In this document: one piece after another, positions 9,312 to 19,003 of the stretch
Layout of the letters: every line of letters begins with the position of its first letter
Position numbering within the stretch: position 1 is the first letter of the stretch
Notes under the pieces: generated by a model
Databases searched by the model: none
The model's input: the letters and a program-made list of their open reading frames with translations, nothing else
Told to the model about the DNA's origin: nothing
Assembly (NCBI GenBank): GCA_945875845.1
Contig: CAMCMB010000024.1
Coordinates: 16,834-80,833 of the forward strand
Direction: 5' to 3'
DNA: 64,000 bases
Origin: Pirellula staleyi DSM 6068
GTDB taxonomy: Bacteria > Planctomycetota > Planctomycetia > Pirellulales > Pirellulaceae
Position numbers and translations under genes: made by a program

Positions 9312-11870
9312 CTAAACGTCTAAATTTCTGACATCGAGCGCATGTTTTTCGATGAATGCGCGTCGAGGTTCGACTTTGTCTCCCATGAGTACTCGGAACA
9401 TTTCGTCTGCTGCGGCAGCATCTGTCAGTTGTACTTGTAGCATGGTTCGATTGGATGGATCCAATGTGGTTTCACGAAGTTCCTCTGCGTTCATTTCACC
9501 CAACCCTTTAAAGCGAGTGACCGAAAGACCACGTCGGCCCGATTCACGAATCGCAGGAAGCAAGCCACGCAAATCGTCCAGACCGATCGCATTTTCTTCG
9601 CGATAGAGATAGAAACGCGAATCGGTTGCACCCGTTCGATCTTTGGGAATGAGCTGTTCAATGGAAAACCCAAACTCGGCTAGGTCCTTGAGTCCCGAGT
9701 TAATCGTTCGCACTTCGTACAACTCGGAAACGTGAGCGCTGGGAGTTTGGTTACTGTTCGCAGGTTGGACAGTCGGCGCCAGAGGATCCGTGGATGGGAC
9801 CGTCGCTTCTGGAGTCGTTTCCTCGAGCAGGACCTTTCTTGAGGCCATAAATTGGTCAAGCTTGTCTCGCGTGACGAACCAATGGTCTTCGGTCCCCAAG
9901 TCCAAATGGAACACGGGTAATCGACCGGTTTCTGGGTCCATTCGTTCGGTATGGACTCGCAGCGAAATGCCGCGACGTTCCAATGTCAACATGGCGTCTT
10001 CCATGGCCGCGAGAGTCGCGCATAGCTTGCGCATTTCTTGCCCTTCGAATTTGCGACTGTTTTCATCCACAAAATGGCTGTCGTTGAGGCCGCGTTCGAG
10101 CAACTGGTGCTTCATTTCCTCTTCTGTTTGAACGTAGTAACGCTCTTTTTTGCCACGCACTACGCGAAATAGCGGCGGTTGTGCCAAGTAGACGTGTCCG
10201 CCGGCAACCAACTGATACATTTGCCTGTAAAAAAAGCACAGTAGCAGCGTGCGAATGTGCGAGCCATCGATGTCCGCATCCGTCATGATGATGATCCGAT
10301 TGTAGCGACGCTTCGCGATATCTTGATCGATCCCGATGCCGCTTCCGATCGCTTGGATCATGCTCATTACTTCTTCATTCGCGAGAACTTTGTCTTCTCG
10401 ACTCTTGTAGGCGTTAATAATCTTGCCCCGGAGAGGCAAGATCGCTTGCGTATCTCGGAACCGACCACCTTCCGCGCTTCCACCTGCGGAATCGCCTTCG
10501 ACGAGATAGAGCTCGCACTCTTCCATTTTATTGCTGATGCAGTCTCGCAGCTTGCCGGGCAATCCGCCCCCGCCTAGGACATTCTTTCTATTTCGAAGAA
10601 TATCCTTGGCCTTCTTGGCCGCTTCCCGAGCCTCTGCCGCGAGCAATCCTTTCTTAACCAACAGTCTTGCGTTCTTGGGATTTTCCTCCAAGTACTTTGC
10701 GAGACTGTCGCCCACGACGGAGTTGACGATCCCTTCCACTTCGCTGTTACCCAACTTGGTCTTCGTTTGCCCTTCGAATTGCGGATGGCCCACGCGAACC
10801 GAGATAACGCAGGTAAGTCCTTCACGGAAATCGTCCCCTGTCGGCGTTAAATCCTTGAATAAATTTTCTTTCTTTCCGTAGGCGTTGAGCGTTCGTGTCA
10901 ATGCAGAGCGAAATCCGGAGACGTGCGTTCCGCCTTGAAGAGTATGAATATTATTGACGTACGAGTGAAGGTTTTCCGTGTATTCCTCGGAGTACTGCAG
11001 AGCAATTGCATAACCAAAGTCATCTTTTTTACCTTCGATTAAGATGACATCTTTGTGGACAACCTCACTTGCGCGGTTCAAGTGCTCGACAAATTCGACG
11101 ATTCCCCGTTCGTAATAGAAATCATCGCTCTGGTTTGTGCGATCGTCTCGGGTTTTGATCCGAACGCCGCTATTGAGGAATGCGAGTTCTTGGAGACGTT
11201 TGGTGAGCGTATCGTAAGAAAATTTTGTGTTTGGAAAAATCTGACCATCTGGCTTGAAGGTGGTTTTGGTTCCGCGTTTGGTAGTCATTCCTGCCTCGCG
11301 GACGGGGCCTGTGGCGACGCCGCGCTCATAGGACTGGGTCCAAACCTTTCCTTCTCGATAGACCTCCACCTCGCACCATTGAGAGAGGAAATTGACGACC
11401 GTCACGCCGACGCCGTGAAGACCGCCTGACGTTTGATATGCTTTTTTCTCAAATTTTCCACCGAATTTGAGAACGGTCATCACGCCTTCCAGCGTACTCA
11501 TTTCCTTTTGCATGAGCTCTGAGAGCTGTGCATGTCGGTCAACCGGGATGCCACGACCGTCGTCTTCCACTGTGACTGAACCGTCAGCATTGATGGAAAC
11601 GTTAACGGATTTAGCGTAAGCGGCCATCGCTTCGTCGATCGAGTTGTCAACAACTTCATAGGCAAGGTGGTGCAGCCCCGCTAGGGTTGTGTCTCCGATA
11701 TACATCCCTGGACGTTCGCGGACATGCTCAAGATCGTTCAGATGCTTTAAATCTTCACCATCGTAGCCATCAACTCCTGCACTCGATGGACCAATTATTA
11801 GTTCGGATTGTGGATCGATAGGTAGCTCGCTGGCAGCGTTCATCAAAGGTCCGGTCGGTGAGAATTCCAT
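9312..11870 (-). CDS. gyrB: DNA gyrase subunit B
   Basis: ATPase subunit of DNA gyrase, which introduces negative supercoils. The GHKL ATPase domain has EVVDNSIDEAMA, DDGRGIPVD and GGLHGVGVTVVN. The TOPRIM domain has YLVEGDSAGGSAEGGRFRD and the acidic MTDADIDGSHIRTLLL. The C-terminus has FKGLGEMNAEELRETT. At 852 residues it is slightly longer than E. coli GyrB; there is an inserted Pro/Thr-rich linker (TTPEATVPSTDPLAPT) near residue 690. An alternative start nine residues in (MNAASELP) is possible. It is not beside dnaA, recF or gyrA here. Confidence 0.98.
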   Translation of the reverse strand: MEFSPTGPLMNAASELPIDPQSELIIGPSSAGVDGYDGEDLKHLNDLEHVRERPGMYIGDTTLAGLHHLAYEVVDNSIDEAMAAYAKSVNVSINADGSVTVEDDGRGIPVDRHAQLSELMQKEMSTLEGVMTVLKFGGKFEKKAYQTSGGLHGVGVTVVNFLSQWCEVEVYREGKVWTQSYERGVATGPVREAGMTTKRGTKTTFKPDGQIFPNTKFSYDTLTKRLQELAFLNSGVRIKTRDDRTNQSDDFYYERGIVEFVEHLNRASEVVHKDVILIEGKKDDFGYAIALQYSEEYTENLHSYVNNIHTLQGGTHVSGFRSALTRTLNAYGKKENLFKDLTPTGDDFREGLTCVISVRVGHPQFEGQTKTKLGNSEVEGIVNSVVGDSLAKYLEENPKNARLLVKKGLLAAEAREAAKKAKDILRNRKNVLGGGGLPGKLRDCISNKMEECELYLVEGDSAGGSAEGGRFRDTQAILPLRGKIINAYKSREDKVLANEEVMSMIQAIGSGIGIDQDIAKRRYNRIIIMTDADIDGSHIRTLLLCFFYRQMYQLVAGGHVYLAQPPLFRVVRGKKERYYVQTEEEMKHQLLERGLNDSHFVDENSRKFEGQEMRKLCATLAAMEDAMLTLERRGISLRVHTERMDPETGRLPVFHLDLGTEDHWFVTRDKLDQFMASRKVLLEETTPEATVPSTDPLAPTVQPANSNQTPSAHVSELYEVRTINSGLKDLAEFGFSIEQLIPKDRTGATDSRFYLYREENAIGLDDLRGLLPAIRESGRRGLSVTRFKGLGEMNAEELRETTLDPSNRTMLQVQLTDAAAADEMFRVLMGDKVEPRRAFIEKHALDVRNLDV

Positions 11871-12323
11871 TCAAATCAAAACTGCGAAAACCCCAGTGAT
11901 TTTCGACGTCCAAACAACAGCCACAAGTATACCGAATTTTGCCATTTTGTGACGGGGGGAGTCGATATCTCCAGTGCTTTCGCGAGAGTTTTCGCGAGCG
12001 TCTTGGGCCAGCTTGGGGGTGGGTGGCAAACCGCTTGACGCTTGCTGGTTGATAGTCTTATGTTAAATCGGCAGCAGAGGATTCCTTTTGACAAATAAGC
12101 TGCAAATCAAGTCGCTGAGGGAGTATTTTTACGATTGACCAATTTCTGAATGTATCTAAAATCGATATGGATGTGCGATTGCATGTGAAGAACCGTTAGT
12201 GTTTTCGCGGTTCAATGTTTCAAGTCCAAAATCTTTGTGCGGATGTGTTGATTTTCGTCAAACCATATCGACACCGTGATGGCTTGAATTTCAAATCCTT
12301 TAAACCGTTACGGAAATGAGTCC
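11871..12323. other. Divergent intergenic region between gyrB and the next plus-strand gene
   Basis: No convincing gene. The region becomes AT-rich toward 12110-12320 and must contain the promoters of gyrB (minus) and of the 12324 gene (plus); no promoter hexamers stand out clearly enough to call. Confidence 0.5.
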
Positions 12324-12809
12324 ATGGTTGATATAGAGCGCGTCGTAACGTTAGATGAATTGATGGACAGAGTTCCAGAACAACTTGTTCGGGATGCTGA
12401 AAGTCGTAAGGCAGAACCAGAAACTAGCAATGAATTAGGTGATGACAATATGTCGAAAGAACCAAGCAAAGCAAGACGAATCCGCGACTACGTGGATAGT
12501 CATCCGGAGTCCCGAAACAAGGATGTCGTGGAAGCATTGGAAAGCTACGGAGTTACAGCGGCAGACGTAGCCAATGTCAAGAGTCAGCAAAAGCGCAAAG
12601 AGAGTAAGGTCAAGAAGACGACAACCACGAAGGCCAAGGCCACTGCGACCTCTTCTGGCGATTCGAGCGGCACTACCGCTATGACCAGTAGCGGTCCAAC
12701 CATCAATTGGCGAGAGCTCGACGCAGGTGTTGCATTCGTCAAGGCAGCTGGGTCTATACAACGAGCCCAGCATCTGCTTATTATTATCGAGCAAATCAAA
12801 GCCTGCTAG
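12324..12809 (+). CDS. Hypothetical basic protein, planctomycete type
   Basis: No family I can name with confidence. The core (residues ~45-90) reads SKARRIRDYVDSHPESRNKD and then VVEALESYGVTAADVANVKS, which looks like a small winged-helix-like unit. It is followed by a Lys-rich, Thr/Ala-rich low-complexity linker (VKKTTTTKAKATATSS) and a C-terminal helix. Such a layout would fit a DNA-binding or nucleoid-associated protein; that is inference. A second ATG at 12450 (MSKEPSKARR) starts just before the conserved-looking core and could be the real start. Confidence 0.6.
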   Translation: MVDIERVVTLDELMDRVPEQLVRDAESRKAEPETSNELGDDNMSKEPSKARRIRDYVDSHPESRNKDVVEALESYGVTAADVANVKSQQKRKESKVKKTTTTKAKATATSSGDSSGTTAMTSSGPTINWRELDAGVAFVKAAGSIQRAQHLLIIIEQIKAC

Positions 12810-12820
12810 AAACCCTTAAC

Positions 12821-13990
12821 ATGGATGGTGCGACGATGAAAACCGCTAGGATGATGGCTGGTATCCCAGCGTTAAATGCTGGGCTCTATAGGCTCATTCG
12901 ATTCCTCGTGGGTGACCCCGTCGCTTGGATCGAAATTCTCTCGGAGTCCAAGGAGAGCAGCTCCACGCTCATTCTGAGGGATATCGAAATGCAACGTGCC
13001 AAGGAGTCGGCTAACGCGGACCAAATCGCGTGTCCTGCGGACTTCACTCCCGAGGGAGGGCTTTCCGGCGATCGAGAAACTGCTACCGCTCAAAGCGCAG
13101 CAGAGTTCATACGGCGAGCTGGCTGTCAAGAAGTCGTCGTTGATCGGTCACTCCCAATGATCTATGCAGAGATGCTCAAGCGAGCTGGGTTGTCCGTTCG
13201 ATGCGATACGGAATGGGGCTTGATAGAACGCCGACAGAAGGACCCGAAGGAAATTGAAGCGATCCGGTTTGCCCAGCAACAAACCGAAGCGGTTATGAAA
13301 CGAGCCTGTCAGACGATCGCACACGCCGAAGTAAGTCAGGGTGGTGCTCTGATTGTTGACGGCCTACCCTTGACCAGCGAACGAATGCAATCTCTGATCG
13401 ATATCTGGTTGTTGGAACTCGGTTTTTCTAACCCAGGTTCCATCGTCGCTGGCGGACCCGTTGGCGCCGATTGTCATGAACACGGATATGGACCCTTGCG
13501 CACGCAAGAACCTATCATCGTGGACATCTTCCCGAGAGACAAGAAATCGCTCTACAACGGTGATTGCACGCGAACCGTAGTGCACGGAAAAATCTCAAGC
13601 GAACTTGCAAGAATGCATGCTGCCGTAGCGAGCGCCAAAGCCAAAGCCACCGCTGCCGTTCGAGCTGGCGTTACCGGCCAGTCTGTGCACGAAGCAACGT
13701 CGCGATCGATCGAAGCATCCGGGTACCACATGGGATTTCCGCCCAAGGGATCGTCCGATTCCTTTGCGTCGATGCCGCATGGGACTGGACATGGCTTGGG
13801 TCTCGAAGTGCACGAGCCTCCGCTGCTGGCCGCCGGTGGTCCAGAATTGTTGGTCGGCGATGTCGTTACCATTGAACCAGGTCTCTACTGCAAAGCACTG
13901 GGGGGCATCCGAATCGAAGACATGGTGGTTGTCACCCAAGACGGATGCGTTAACCTCAATTCGCTCCAAGAAGGTCTCGACTGGTCGTAG
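12821..13990 (+). CDS. M24 family metallopeptidase (Xaa-Pro aminopeptidase-like)
   Basis: Creatinase/aminopeptidase P fold: an N-terminal domain of about 130 residues, then the M24 catalytic domain. Metal ligands can be followed as VDIFPRD and GDCTRTVV (two Asp), MPHGTGHGLGLEVHE (His), TIEPGLY (Glu) and GGIRIEDMV (Glu). Such enzymes cleave the N-terminal residue before proline or handle related substrates in the cytoplasm. The start at 12821 (next ATG 12836) is chosen because longer upstream in-frame sequence overlaps the preceding gene and looks non-coding. It is followed after 15 bases by an MtfA-like peptidase gene, so the two are probably co-transcribed. Confidence 0.88.
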   Translation: MDGATMKTARMMAGIPALNAGLYRLIRFLVGDPVAWIEILSESKESSSTLILRDIEMQRAKESANADQIACPADFTPEGGLSGDRETATAQSAAEFIRRAGCQEVVVDRSLPMIYAEMLKRAGLSVRCDTEWGLIERRQKDPKEIEAIRFAQQQTEAVMKRACQTIAHAEVSQGGALIVDGLPLTSERMQSLIDIWLLELGFSNPGSIVAGGPVGADCHEHGYGPLRTQEPIIVDIFPRDKKSLYNGDCTRTVVHGKISSELARMHAAVASAKAKATAAVRAGVTGQSVHEATSRSIEASGYHMGFPPKGSSDSFASMPHGTGHGLGLEVHEPPLLAAGGPELLVGDVVTIEPGLYCKALGGIRIEDMVVVTQDGCVNLNSLQEGLDWS

Positions 13991-14005
13991 TATCTGGAAT
14001 GACTC

Positions 14006-14779
14006 ATGTTTGAGTGGCTCTTTGGACGGCGAAAACGGTTGCTAGGACAAGAGGTTTCCCGCGACGAACTTCAACTGCTGGATCGCGCTTTGTGGCAAGC
14101 GCCGCATCTAACCAAAGAGCAACGCACGCAACTTGTCCGTTGGTCGAGAGTGTTCATTGCCGAAAAGATATGGGAAGGTTGTGACGGTCTTGTCATTACC
14201 GACGCCATGAAAACAAGCATTGCGGCTGCGGCAGGATTGATGGTGTTAGCGTATCCCGATTGGTATTTCGACAAGACAGCCACGATTTTGATTCACCCGA
14301 GTTCCTACAAAGTTCGCGTGGACCCGAAAATTTTTTCGTCGACGTTCAACGTTGAGCTCGGCGGCGAGTTTCATCGCGCTGGCGAGACGATCTATCGGGG
14401 CCCCATAGTGCTCAACTGGCACGATATCGAGTTTGCGAAAAAGGATTCGAATGAGGGCCATCACCTCGTGATCCATGAGTTCGCCCACCAGCTGGATATG
14501 ATCAATGGCCCCAACGCCGATGGTCTGCCGCCACTCCCTGGCAACATCGATGAGGATGGCTGGCGAATCGCTATGCGAGCTGAATACACGATGGCTCGCG
14601 AAATGGTATCGCAAGGCTCTCGCGTTCGCATTGACGATTATGGCCTGACGCAGGAAAGCGAGTTCTTTGCGGTTGCGAGCGAACTTTATTTTCAAGTGCC
14701 GCACGAGCTGGCGGAGTTCCATCCGAATGTCTACAAGCTTCTCCAACAATTCTACGTCACCGACATGCGTGTCGATTGA
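14006..14779 (+). CDS. Zinc-dependent peptidase of the M90/MtfA family
   Basis: The zinc-binding motif HEFAHQLDM sits near residue 155, with a distant glutamate in the C-terminal QESEFFAVASELYF. The N-terminus (FGRRKRLLGQ) and length (257 residues) match the MtfA family. In E. coli MtfA binds the repressor Mlc and controls glucose-PTS expression, but planctomycete homologues probably act on other partners. No signal peptide is seen, so it is cytoplasmic. It lies 15 bases after the M24 peptidase gene. Confidence 0.9.
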   Translation: MFEWLFGRRKRLLGQEVSRDELQLLDRALWQAPHLTKEQRTQLVRWSRVFIAEKIWEGCDGLVITDAMKTSIAAAAGLMVLAYPDWYFDKTATILIHPSSYKVRVDPKIFSSTFNVELGGEFHRAGETIYRGPIVLNWHDIEFAKKDSNEGHHLVIHEFAHQLDMINGPNADGLPPLPGNIDEDGWRIAMRAEYTMAREMVSQGSRVRIDDYGLTQESEFFAVASELYFQVPHELAEFHPNVYKLLQQFYVTDMRVD

Positions 14780-14804
14780 CAAACCATGTTTTCGTAGCGG
14801 CGCG

Positions 14805-14958
14805 GCGCGAGCCGTCCGGTGAATTCCAAGGTAATTTGCCAATCCTCACCGGACAGCTCGCGCAGTTCCGCTGCAAAGTTTGGCAAATGCGTTGAAAAAA
14901 TGTACCAACGGACATCCTTGTCCGTTCAAGACTCGACGGACTTCGAAGTCCGTCGTAC
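14805..14958. repeat. Convergent-gene spacer with three palindromes
   Basis: Between two converging genes are: an 18-base inverted repeat (GCGCGAGCCGTCCGGTGA at 14805 and its near-complement at 14845-14862); a hairpin AACGGACATCCTTGTCCGTT at 14907-14926; and the perfect palindrome GACGGACTTCGAAGTCCGTC at 14935-14954. The last is the internal hairpin of the MITE-like family, without the element's ends. Any of these could terminate transcription of the flanking genes. Confidence 0.65.
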
Positions 14959-15005
14959 GGTACTTCCATTTCGAGCGGTTGCCTAAGTGCCAGCGCGAAC
15001 AAACC

Positions 15006-16841
15006 TTACGCCATGCGAGCCATCAGCAGTTCGCGTTGACACAACAACTCCTTGGGCATGGAATGATACAATCGCAAGAAGAAGTCATTCTGATTGGTAA
15101 TTTCGGCTAGCCAATCTTCTTGGCGAAACAGCATGACTGCGTCAAACTGCTCTTTGCTGAATCCCTCCAAGCCTTCGGTCGAAAAACTCTTCCAGTCCGG
15201 TGTCCAGCCTATCGGTGTCTCGTGTCCTGCGATCTTTCCTTGGCAACGCTTGACGATCCATTCGAGTACCCTCAAATTTTCGCGAAATCCGGGCCAAAGA
15301 AATTTGCCGTTCGCATCTTTTCGAAACCAGTTAACGTGGAATATTCGAGGCAGTCTTTGAATGCTCTTACGCATTTCTAGCCAGTGCCCCAAGTAGTCAC
15401 CCATGTCATAGCCACAGAATGGCAACATAGCCATTGGATCGCGGCGAACGGTACCTACATTGCCGGTCGCGGCAGCCGTCGTCTCAGAGCCTTGTGTTGC
15501 ACCTAAGAAGACGCCGTGCGTCCAATCAAACGCTTGAAAGACCAGTGGCATTGTCGTTGGTCGTCGACCGCCAAACACAATCGCATCAATGGGTACACCT
15601 TCGGGGTCTTGCCATTTCGGATCAATGTTCGGACATTGACCAGCGGGAGCCGTGAATCGCGAATTTGGATGAGCGGCCAATCGTCCGCAGCCGGGTGTCC
15701 AGTCCATTCCTGTCCAGTCGACCAAATGAGCAGGCGCCTCGGAATGGCCTTCCCACCAGACTCCCCCTTCATCCGTCAACGCAACGTTGGTAAAGATGGT
15801 ATTGCGAGACATTGCGTGCATGGCGGCTGCGTTGGACTGCCAAGAAGTTCCGGGTGCGACGCCAAAGAAACCTGTCTCGGGATTAATTGCATGAAGCTTG
15901 CCCGTCTTTCCCGGCCACAACCAGGCGATATCATCGCCAACGAGAGTGGTCTTCCAACCAAGCTGACGGTAACTTTCCGGGGGAACAATCATGGCCAAGT
16001 TGGTTTTGCCGCATGCGCTCGGAAACGCAGCTGTCAAATAGGTCTTAGCACCATCGGGTGACTCAAGTCCCATGATGAGCATGTGCTCAGCCATCCAACC
16101 CGCGTCGCGAGCGATTGCACTTGCGATCCTCAGCGCTACGCATTTTTTGCCCAAAAGCGCATTTCCTCCGTAGCCACTCCCATACGACCACACCTCTCGC
16201 GATTCCGGGAAATGCACGATGTACTTTTCGTCGTTGCACGGCCATGGCACGTCCTGTGCGCCCTCCGAAAGTGGAGCACCGACGCTATGCAAACAGGGAA
16301 TGAAGCTGCCCTCCGTACCGAGCTTTTCGAGTACGTCATTGCCCATATGGCACATGATGCGCATATTTACGACCACGTAGGCAGAGTCCGTCAGTTGCAC
16401 ACCGATCAACGCCAATGGGCTATCGAGCGGTCCCATGCAAAAAGGGACAACATACATGGTCCTACCCATCATGCTTCCTTGGAACTTTTCAGTCAACTTG
16501 CGTCGCATCTCTTCAGGGCTCTGCCAGTTATTCGTTCGACCAGCGTCTGCTTCCCTGAGCGAACAAATGAACGTTCGGTCCTCCACGCGGGCCGTATCCA
16601 AGGGGTTGCTTCGAGCCAAGAAAGAATTGGGGTGGGATTGTGCGTTTAGCCGGATAAATGTCCCCGCTTCGACGAGCTTATCTGTTAATCGATCCCATTC
16701 ATCTTGCGATCCATCGCACCATTCAACAGATTCCGCATTGCATAGTGCTGCTGTCTCTGCAACCCAAGTAGCCAAAGCTGGGTGCTTTGCCTGAATCATG
16801 ATGGGGGAAAATCGTGCATGACTGGTGGATTCGCTATTCAT
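15006..16841 (-). CDS. pckG: Phosphoenolpyruvate carboxykinase, GTP-dependent
   Basis: Converts oxaloacetate plus GTP to phosphoenolpyruvate, the committing step of gluconeogenesis. The P-loop [14 protein letters not shown] carries the reactive-site cysteine typical of GTP-type PEPCK. Other family segments are [10 protein letters not shown] and [15 protein letters not shown], and the guanine-binding [12 protein letters not shown] and [15 protein letters not shown]. The 611-residue length is normal. It stands alone on its strand and converges on the MtfA-like gene. Confidence 0.97.
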   Translation of the reverse strand: MNSESTSHARFSPIMIQAKHPALATWVAETAALCNAESVEWCDGSQDEWDRLTDKLVEAGTFIRLNAQSHPNSFLARSNPLDTARVEDRTFICSLREADAGRTNNWQSPEEMRRKLTEKFQGSMMGRTMYVVPFCMGPLDSPLALIGVQLTDSAYVVVNMRIMCHMGNDVLEKLGTEGSFIPCLHSVGAPLSEGAQDVPWPCNDEKYIVHFPESREVWSYGSGYGGNALLGKKCVALRIASAIARDAGWMAEHMLIMGLESPDGAKTYLTAAFPSACGKTNLAMIVPPESYRQLGWKTTLVGDDIAWLWPGKTGKLHAINPETGFFGVAPGTSWQSNAAAMHAMSRNTIFTNVALTDEGGVWWEGHSEAPAHLVDWTGMDWTPGCGRLAAHPNSRFTAPAGQCPNIDPKWQDPEGVPIDAIVFGGRRPTTMPLVFQAFDWTHGVFLGATQGSETTAAATGNVGTVRRDPMAMLPFCGYDMGDYLGHWLEMRKSIQRLPRIFHVNWFRKDANGKFLWPGFRENLRVLEWIVKRCQGKIAGHETPIGWTPDWKSFSTEGLEGFSKEQFDAVMLFRQEDWLAEITNQNDFFLRLYHSMPKELLCQRELLMARMA

Positions 16842-17191
16842 CTATCTTGTCCCTCGTCTTCAATACAATCGGTTTGCAGGACAAAAGGATAACACAAGGC
16901 AAAAAATCTGCGATCCTATAACGCAAAAGACAAGTGACAAGAAAAACAGGACTCAGGGCGCCGATCCGCGACTAAGCCGTGAATTTATCATTGTCGCCTT
17001 TCGTCCCGCGACCAGGGCCAGGGGAGCAAGATCAAAAGATGTGGGTAAACATGAGGGGGTAACCCCAAGGGCATTCGAGCCATGCCATCTGGCTTTATGC
17101 CAGTGGTGGTTTGGCCTTCACGCTAGGTCCCGACCGACATTGATCTTGGAACACGAATCACGATGGGCCAGAACGGAAAGACTACCAGGCC
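16842..17191. other. Intergenic, no gene seen
   Basis: About 350 bases upstream of pckG and downstream of the protease gene. No conserved coding sequence or obvious hairpin repeat is seen. It must hold the pckG promoter. Confidence 0.5.
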
Positions 17192-18688
17192 TTACTTTCG
17201 CTTACCCCCATTCCATATCTCTATTAGGTCGTCGGAAAACTGCTTGCGGATGTTGTTTTCGGTCAAAATCGCTTCGGTTTCGGAAGCCATTTCCTTGCGG
17301 TTGAATACGAGCTTCTCCGAACCAAGATCGGCGAATTCAATTTCCAAATAGTCGTCTTGGCAGTCCCGAATGAACTCGACGAGATGGTTCAAGCTTCGAA
17401 TCTTGACTTGATTGATCGATTTGACAGTGCAATAAACGGGCGGGCGATATCCTTTTGTACTTCGATGCGAAAAAAGTGCAGCCGGAATAAAGACGAGCTC
17501 TTGCATAGTCTCACTCGCTGGAGTGCTCGCGTTGGAGAGCAAAGGACTGTTGCGAGCACCGAGTTGCACGGCCCATTCACTGGATGCCAGAAAGGAATAA
17601 GCTACCTCAAGCGTGGCCGCCTCGAATGTAATCGGCCCAAAAATAAAATAGCGAGGGTACTTGCCTCGTATGCTCGGAAGCACCGAAGGGATCTCCTTGG
17701 GGGCACGACATTGGAGTTCGATCTCTCGACCTTCTCGCCAAATCGTCAAGGGAACCATTCCATCTTTCTCGACCACAGGACAATAGAACAAGAAGCTAAG
17801 GGTTAGTTCGCCGACCCTCACGTTGCCTTGTGAATCGATAGCATGAGGTCCGATCTTGGTAATAACATCATCGACTTTGAGAGAATTACCCATTGGATCT
17901 CGAATCCCACTCACCATGAATCCGCCGCTCCCTTTGGGTAGCCGTAACCGAGCTCTCAGCGCGAGGTTTTCGGTGGGTTGAAAATACTCCCAAACATAGG
18001 AATTCCCATCACACCTGCCGTCTTGGATGTCTCTCAAGAATCCAATCAGTTCAATCGAGTGAATGAGATAGCCAATACTATTTGCATTTGCGAGACCACT
18101 AAATGCAACCCCAACCACTTTGCCGTTTGAGATCGCTGGGCCTCCACTACTGCCCGGATTGATGGCGGCATCGATTTGAGCTCGCAGACCAAACTGATTG
18201 ACGCCGATTGCAGTATACTCAATCCGCGAAACGACCCCTTTTGTAATCGCAATTTGACTTCCACCAACCGGATAGCCGTACACGTTGACTTCGGAACGCA
18301 GCGGTGTAATCTCGCTATCGACCATCAGCGGCTCGATGTTGTTCAACGCGTCCGGATCGGTCACTCGCAAGACGGCGAGGTCGAGACCGTGAGAAATCGA
18401 CTCTACGATCGCCTCCATTTTTTCATCGGACTGATCAGGCTGAACATAAACTTGAGATGCATGCTGAACGACGTGCGCATTGGTCACAATACGTTTGCCT
18501 GAAATGACGAAGCCTGTTCCGCCACTTTGGGTTGGGGTCGCTTTGTTCCAAGGGGCAAAATAATCAGGACTGCGTATCGTCACACTGATTTTAACAATCG
18601 ATGCATTGACCTTATCGTACGCTTCGACACGAATCGAAAATAGCACCGCGTACGCGACGAGGGATGCGAGAAAAATCGTACGAATCAT
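17192..18688 (-). CDS. Exported trypsin-like serine protease of the Deg/HtrA type with PDZ-like domain
   Basis: An N-terminal signal peptide is followed by an S1C protease domain with the full triad: His in RIVTNAHVV, Asp in GLDLAVLRV, Ser in INPGSSGGPAIS. A PDZ-like segment follows (GGFMVSGIRDPMGNSLKVDD, then VITKIG). The remaining ~200 residues resemble the atypical second region of plant Deg-type proteases (YYFIFGPITFEAATLEVAYS-like region, VKSINQVKIRSLNHLVEFI). It probably degrades or refolds damaged periplasmic proteins. At 498 residues it is longer than DegS and similar to multi-domain Deg proteins. Confidence 0.85.
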   Translation of the reverse strand: MIRTIFLASLVAYAVLFSIRVEAYDKVNASIVKISVTIRSPDYFAPWNKATPTQSGGTGFVISGKRIVTNAHVVQHASQVYVQPDQSDEKMEAIVESISHGLDLAVLRVTDPDALNNIEPLMVDSEITPLRSEVNVYGYPVGGSQIAITKGVVSRIEYTAIGVNQFGLRAQIDAAINPGSSGGPAISNGKVVGVAFSGLANANSIGYLIHSIELIGFLRDIQDGRCDGNSYVWEYFQPTENLALRARLRLPKGSGGFMVSGIRDPMGNSLKVDDVITKIGPHAIDSQGNVRVGELTLSFLFYCPVVEKDGMVPLTIWREGREIELQCRAPKEIPSVLPSIRGKYPRYFIFGPITFEAATLEVAYSFLASSEWAVQLGARNSPLLSNASTPASETMQELVFIPAALFSHRSTKGYRPPVYCTVKSINQVKIRSLNHLVEFIRDCQDDYLEIEFADLGSEKLVFNRKEMASETEAILTENNIRKQFSDDLIEIWNGGKRK

Positions 18689-19003
18689 TCGTAAACATGC
18701 CCTTGTGGTTGTTAGTGAACTTTGGCGGAGATGTGCAAATCAAGCAACGCTGCTCATTGTAGCGAGGTGGTTCATCGCCTGTGTACCCGGAATGCGTTAG
18801 GTAGTCCCTATTCGGTTTGGGAATACCTTAGTGAAAGTCGTCAAGACTTTCGGATCTGTGGGCAGCCGAAAACCTCATCTTTCCCCACATTTCAGGCGAC
18901 GAAAAGTTGGCTGATACGCAAGCCGCTAGCGGGAGAATAGACTCAGGGGGTGGGTTGCGAGGCCTTGATGACAAGAACCACGAACCACGAACCACGAACC
19001 ACT
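18689..19003. other. Intergenic with a four-copy 7-bp tandem repeat
   Basis: No gene. GAACCAC is repeated four times in tandem at 18975-19002, directly after the tyrS stop codon on the opposite side. An ACGCAAGCCGCTAGCGG motif lies near 18918. Confidence 0.6.

Noticed and set aside
11876..12094. 72-residue frame directly upstream of gyrB
   Set aside because: No motif, no clear ribosome site; likely leader or promoter sequence.
16083..16649. 188-residue plus-strand reading frame opposite pckG
   Set aside because: It lies wholly antisense to a well-conserved enzyme gene and has no recognisable domain.
16825..17304. 159-residue plus-strand frame between pckG and the protease gene
   Set aside because: Composition is basic and non-domain-like, it overlaps the protease 3' end, and no ribosome site is evident.
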